Shown in pieces: positions 60,166 through 64,000 of a DNA stretch of 64,000 bases. Location of the stretch: contig OX375883.1 of assembly GCA_947359465.1 (NCBI GenBank), positions 89,522,911-89,586,910 on the forward strand. The letters run 5' to 3'. The number at the start of each line of letters is the position of its first letter. Positions within the stretch are counted from its first letter, which is position 1. Made by a program: the position numbers and the translations under genes. The notes under the pieces were generated by a model. It searched no databases and had not been told where the DNA came from. It worked only from the letters and a program-made list of their open reading frames with translations. The stretch comes from Metellina segmentata (Eukaryota; Arthropoda; Arachnida; Araneae; Tetragnathidae).

Positions 60166-60430
60166 ACTTTTTCAGCCCGTCACGGTCGCAGGTAACCGCC
60201 GCCATCGAAGTCGTTCGTTGTGCTATAGAAGCGAGCCTCACCGAGTCCTTTGCTTCTTAATACCGGAAGTTCGCAGAGCACCGGAAGCCCAAGCACAAAG
60301 GGATCGTAAAGTAAGGACGCTCGCCTTCTCCTTTGTTCGGGCTAATGGACTTCTCGAATACTTTGCAGACGAGATTTTCGCGTCTAATTTGAGCTCTAGG
60401 AGATTAAAATGGCAACGGCTCGCTGGCGGT
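60166..60430 (+). promoter_or_regulatory. CpG-rich island, possible promoter and first exon
   Basis: This is the most CpG-rich non-transposon stretch in the window. It holds two ETS/GABP-type motifs, TACCGGAAG and CACCGGAAG, about 20 bp apart (60272 and 60291). A CCGCCGCCATC element lies near 60199. A donor-like AAA|GTAAGG sits at 60309-60317, and an ATG in good context (TAAAATGGC) near 60409 opens only nine codons. This is the look of a housekeeping promoter with a non-coding first exon on the plus strand. It is an inference, and no downstream exon was found before the window ends. Confidence 0.3.
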
Positions 60431-60585
60431 TCGAATAGCGGAGGTTATTTCTATCGCGTATTTTTGCAGAGCATGGAGTTTTGTTCCGTATCAGATTCCA
60501 TTACAAATTGTGGGGTGATTTTGGTGTATTTTACTGAGCAGTTGGTTGTAAGGAAAGTTCGTTTATAAATTGACTTATTGAATCT

Positions 60586-61900
60586 ATAACTTTGGTGAAA
60601 ATGAATTTTATTTACATTAGTGGTTTATATTTAGAATGAAATGCTTGCGTGTGCAATGAACATTAGAATTCAGAAGCATAGAATGTGGTATTGATTGAAA
60701 AGGTTGATGATATTACTTTGAGACATTGGTTTATAAATCGACTTATTGAATTTATACCTTCGGTGAAGATAAAAAGGATTTACAGTGCGGTTTACATTTC
60801 GAATGAAATGCATGTCTAATGAACTTTAGGATTCAGTAACATAAAATGCGATATTGATTGAAAATGTCTATGATAGTACTTCGAGACATTAGTTAGATTT
60901 TATATGAAGCAATTTATAAGTTTCTATTGCGATGGAATTGTCTTTAGAGTTTTATTAGAATGATTACCTGAACGAAAAATTTGTATGTGTTTGGTGAAAA
61001 GTACCGATTGAATTTGTTTAGAATAACTTTTGAGTACAGATAACTGCGGTGAAGATGAATGTTATTTATAGTGCGGTGTGGCTTATATTTAGAATGAAAT
61101 GTTTGTATTGAACACTAGGATTAAAAACCACAAAATTCGATTGAAAAGGTCGTTGATATTATACTGAAACATTAGTTTGAATTTAGCTAGAACAATTTGT
61201 AAGTTTCTATTACGATAGAACAGTCTTTGAAGCTCTGTTGGAATTGTAATCTGAACGAAGAATTTATGTGTTTGGTGAACAATACCGGAATGTGGTACAA
61301 ATAATTGTTGAGTTCAGATAACTTAGGTGAAGATGAATATTATTTACAATATGATGAGGCTTAGATTTAAAATGAAAGTCTTGTAAATAACACATTAGGA
61401 TTCAGAAACACAAAATGTAGAATTGATTGAAAAGGTCAAATATATTATGTTGAGACATTAGTTAGAATTTATCTAGAACAATGCAAAAGTTTCGATTACA
61501 ATTTAATAGTCAATGAAGTTCTGTTAGAATCGTAACATCAACTAAGAATTTGCAAATGTTTGGTTAAAAGTACCGATCGATTTTTTTTAGAATAATTGTT
61601 GAGATCAGATAGAAAAATTGTCAGTGTTTCGAAAAGGTAATCGTTAAACATTTGTTCGTCTAACCAGTACATTTTGGTTAGAACAGTGATTTGAGATCGA
61701 TTGGGATACTTGTTAAATGTTGGTTTGAACATATGTTAGAGAATTCGATTGGTACAATCGTTAGAGAATTAGGTTAAAACTATCGGTAGAGTTTATTACA
61801 AAAAAAGCAATTTGAGATCTCTAAGAACAATAGTTAAATTCTAGTTAGAAAGTTTATAAATTTTGTTTTGGAGAGTACTTAAGTATGAACAGAATTTTCT
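60586..61900 (+). repeat. Degenerate tandem repeat array
   Basis: A block like ATAACTNNGGTGAAGATGAA, followed by TTATTTACA, recurs at 60586, 60754, 61040 and 61318 (spacings 168, 286 and 278 bp). GAATGAAATG, a CATTAGGATTCAG-like element, TTGATTGAAAAGG and GAGACATTAGTTAGA recur after it in the same order. Beyond 61600 shorter TTAGAACAAT/GTTAGAATTCGAT-like pieces continue and fade. The units are strongly diverged, so the array is old. Confidence 0.65.
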
Positions 61901-63170
61901 TATGGTCAAAGTTAGATTGGAATAATTATCAAATTTTTTACTCGTCAGAATTCGATTAAAACAAACATTAGCATTCAGTTATAACAATCCTTAAAATTCG
62001 CTTGTCACAGTCATCAGTTTAGTTAGAACAATAGTTTTAGGGTTGTAAAAAACAATTATTCGATTTAATTGGAAGTTATTAAATTTTTCTTGAGATTTTA
62101 ACTAAGTAGAAATGGAATTTTCCTAAGAGTTTTGTTGGGACACTATTAAATTTTCGTTAGATAGTAGATAGCATTAGGATAAAAAAAATAATCGCTGTAA
62201 TTCGCTAGGAAAAATCACCCGAGGAACAATAGAGGATTCTACAAACTCATTTAAAACTGTTAAACTTTTGTACGAGCAATTGATAGACTTTAATTTGAAC
62301 AGTAAATATAGAGTTCAAATAGAAATTGCAGAAACAATTATTGAATATTGTATGGAATAGTTGTTATAGACATCAGATAGTTAAGACAGTAAAATAAGGT
62401 ATTATAATTTTAATGTCCATCCCGTACCCCTGTATTGTACAAATATTGATTTCAGCTATTTTAAGAATAATTTATTTTGTTATTATGAATTATTAAGCAG
62501 ATATTTTGTATCGTATCAGAATCGTATATCGAAAAACACCAAGTCAAATACATTACACATCACTGCAGTAAGGGTATTACAAAGGAGAAAACTGTTCTAC
62601 AGAGACAAAAGGTATTTCAGTAAAGTGGATTCCCTTAACTTAAGATTGATTTTAGTGTAATTAATCTAAATATTCTATTCCATTAGTGTCTTTTCATCCT
62701 TAACATGATATTGTTATTTACCCTAATGAAGAGCCATTTTATATATATTTTCACATGTTTTACCAGCTTATCGATCTATTGTTGGATTTGGCGAAAGGAG
62801 GGAATTCTTTTTTATCTTTTCAGCCTCTATGATTAAAGCTATTTATTCACATTTATAAATGTTTATTTTTTACATTATTCACGTACAAAAAACGAATTTT
62901 CGATTTAAAAAAAAAGTCTTCAATGGGGACGAAGTGGATTCTCCCGCTGTTTTAACTCTCGAAGTATTTCGATAAGATATCTCACCTCAAATCGGGCCAA
63001 TTACGTTAAAAGCGATATATCTCATCGAGACAAAACTGCTATAGCATCTATGTACCATGGAAGCATCTGTGTATGCTGGGTTCAACGTATGCAGCATCTA
63101 TGGATGCTGAATATAATCTTTCTTTTTTAAAAGCTCTACTTCAAAACCTGGCAACACCAATAAAAGAAAA
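61901..63170. other. Non-coding AT-rich DNA
   Basis: Continues with faint similarity to the degenerate array until about 62350, then plain AT-rich DNA. A short run of GCATCTATG/GCATCTGTG motifs lies near 63045-63110. No gene was seen. Confidence 0.4.
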
Positions 63171-63619
63171 TTAAGGCCCGGTGCACACATCCGGTTTTTC
63201 AACGTGCGGCGCCGAAGCCCGACTATGCACACATAACCGTGAAATGACGCAAGTGCTCAGTTCGCGCCATTAGCGATAAATATTCTATCGAAGAAAATGT
63301 GTTTATTTTGCTTACTTGGTGTAAAAAAAAGTATAATTTGAAGCAAAATAGACGTTACTGGATACTACCATTTATTAATTATTATTTATATTCCATTTTT
63401 TGTGGAAATAAGGTACTTCAGCACAGATAAGCGTGTGCGGCGAGCTACGGCGCCGTGGGGAACTGCGGCACAAACTGCACGCAAGTTGGACGTGCGGCGC
63501 CGCAGCGGCGCCGGAGGCATGTTTGCACTACTCCATTGGATCTAATGTATCTCAGACCGCACTTGCGTTGCGGCAGCGACGTCACTCGTTGACAAACCGG
63601 ATGTGCGCACCGGGCTTAA
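63171..63619. mobile_element. CpG-rich MITE, copy 2
   Basis: Bounded by TTAAGGCCCGGTGCACACAT at the left and the inverted CGCACCGGGCTTAA at the right. TTAA lies at 63171-63174 and 63616-63619. It aligns along its length with 47479-47973 (for example GAAATGACGCA and ATTGGATCTAATGTATC). Its GC-rich ends contain repeated GCGGCGCC motifs. No transposase frame is present. Confidence 0.85.
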
Positions 63620-63668
63620 ACGTGGCTCTCAAACTTTTAAAGTTAACTCCATCCAGATATTTTGTACA

Positions 63669-63800
63669 CTAGGGGGCCCGCCCCCTGTTCGCTAACGCTC
63701 GACAACCCCCTGATAATTGCTTCGCAATCCTCATTGGTTTGCTGCGCGAATATATGCTCGCTTCGCTCGCATCAATGAAGACATGTGTCCTAGCAGAGGG
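63669..63800 (-). mobile_element. Helitron 3' terminus on the minus strand
   Basis: CTAG at 63669-63672 follows a host A. On the minus strand it is preceded by a GGGGGC-rich hairpin and then palindromic pieces (GCTCGCTTCGCTCGC and GATTGCTTCGCAATC-like), as in the element at 4256-5797. The 5' end is not recognisable and may lie beyond the window. Confidence 0.6.
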
Positions 63801-64000
63801 GATTATTTACAAAATATGATATTCCAACAAAAATATATTTTTCAAATCTAAATTTTTTTTGTTGTTTTTAAGAAAAGATATATACAGTACCCATAGAATC
63901 AGAATTCAAATGAAAACTTTGAGCAAATTTTGACTCGAAATGTGAGCGATGCTTTGGAAATTGAATACCCAGCATGTTGTTTGTTTGTACATTTACCCCT

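Overview
The window is eukaryotic nuclear DNA, AT-rich and gene-poor. It is dominated by one giant tandem array and by layered transposable elements. The element mix (BEL/Pao LTR element, Tc1 and mariner remnants, several hAT elements, Helitrons and two tRNA-derived SINE families) suggests an arthropod. The SINE core sequence resembles repeats I associate with araneoid spiders. That taxonomic call is an inference from memory, not a search. No complete functional protein gene is present.

Region 1 (1-6570) is a mosaic of mobile elements. It holds a 528-bp hAT-type MITE with perfect 8-bp target duplications, a full-length tRNA-derived SINE with an (AAC)n tail, and two copies of a second SINE family, one split by a Tc1-like remnant. 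It also holds a Helitron 3' end and a 1.5-kb Helitron on the minus strand.

Region 2 (6570-41812) is the highlight. A decayed, apparently intronless copy of an SLC37-type sugar-phosphate exchanger gene (MFS family) starts near 6780 and ends near 41812. One 254-bp piece of its coding sequence has expanded in place into 132 head-to-tail copies (7207-40732, 33.5 kb). The single-copy pseudogene reads colinearly into the first unit and out of the last. Almost every unit is exactly 254 bp, and a nonsense change at an expected Trp codon is seen in all units, so the amplification began from an already dead copy. Inside the array the variants form higher-order repeats: blocks of 7, 8, 12, 20 and 26 units arranged in a super-unit of about 47 units (about 11.9 kb). 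A SINE interrupts the pseudogene just after the array, and an inverted fragment of the same gene lies just before it.

Region 3 (41813-50157) holds AT-rich non-coding DNA, a twice-deleted BEL/Pao retrotransposon with a nearly intact integrase, and a mariner-type element with 124-bp inverted repeats and a DD41D-spaced transposase fragment. A CpG-rich MITE abuts the mariner element, and a Helitron follows.

Region 4 (50158-59500) is strongly nested. A 5.3-kb hAT element with perfect 8-bp target duplications contains a 2.1-kb element with its own perfect 8-bp duplications, a Helitron, and a frameshifted BED-finger hAT transposase. Further on is a SINE with 14-bp target duplications, and another SINE split by a 764-bp inverted-repeat element. 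Region 5 (59500-64000) is mostly non-coding, with a CpG-rich, promoter-like island near 60200, a degenerate tandem array, a second copy of the CpG-rich MITE and a Helitron terminus.

The only hints of a host gene are a possible 184-bp exon at 58000 and the promoter-like island. Nothing here forms an operon or pathway. The main biological story is a snapshot of satellite DNA being born from a retrocopied transporter gene.
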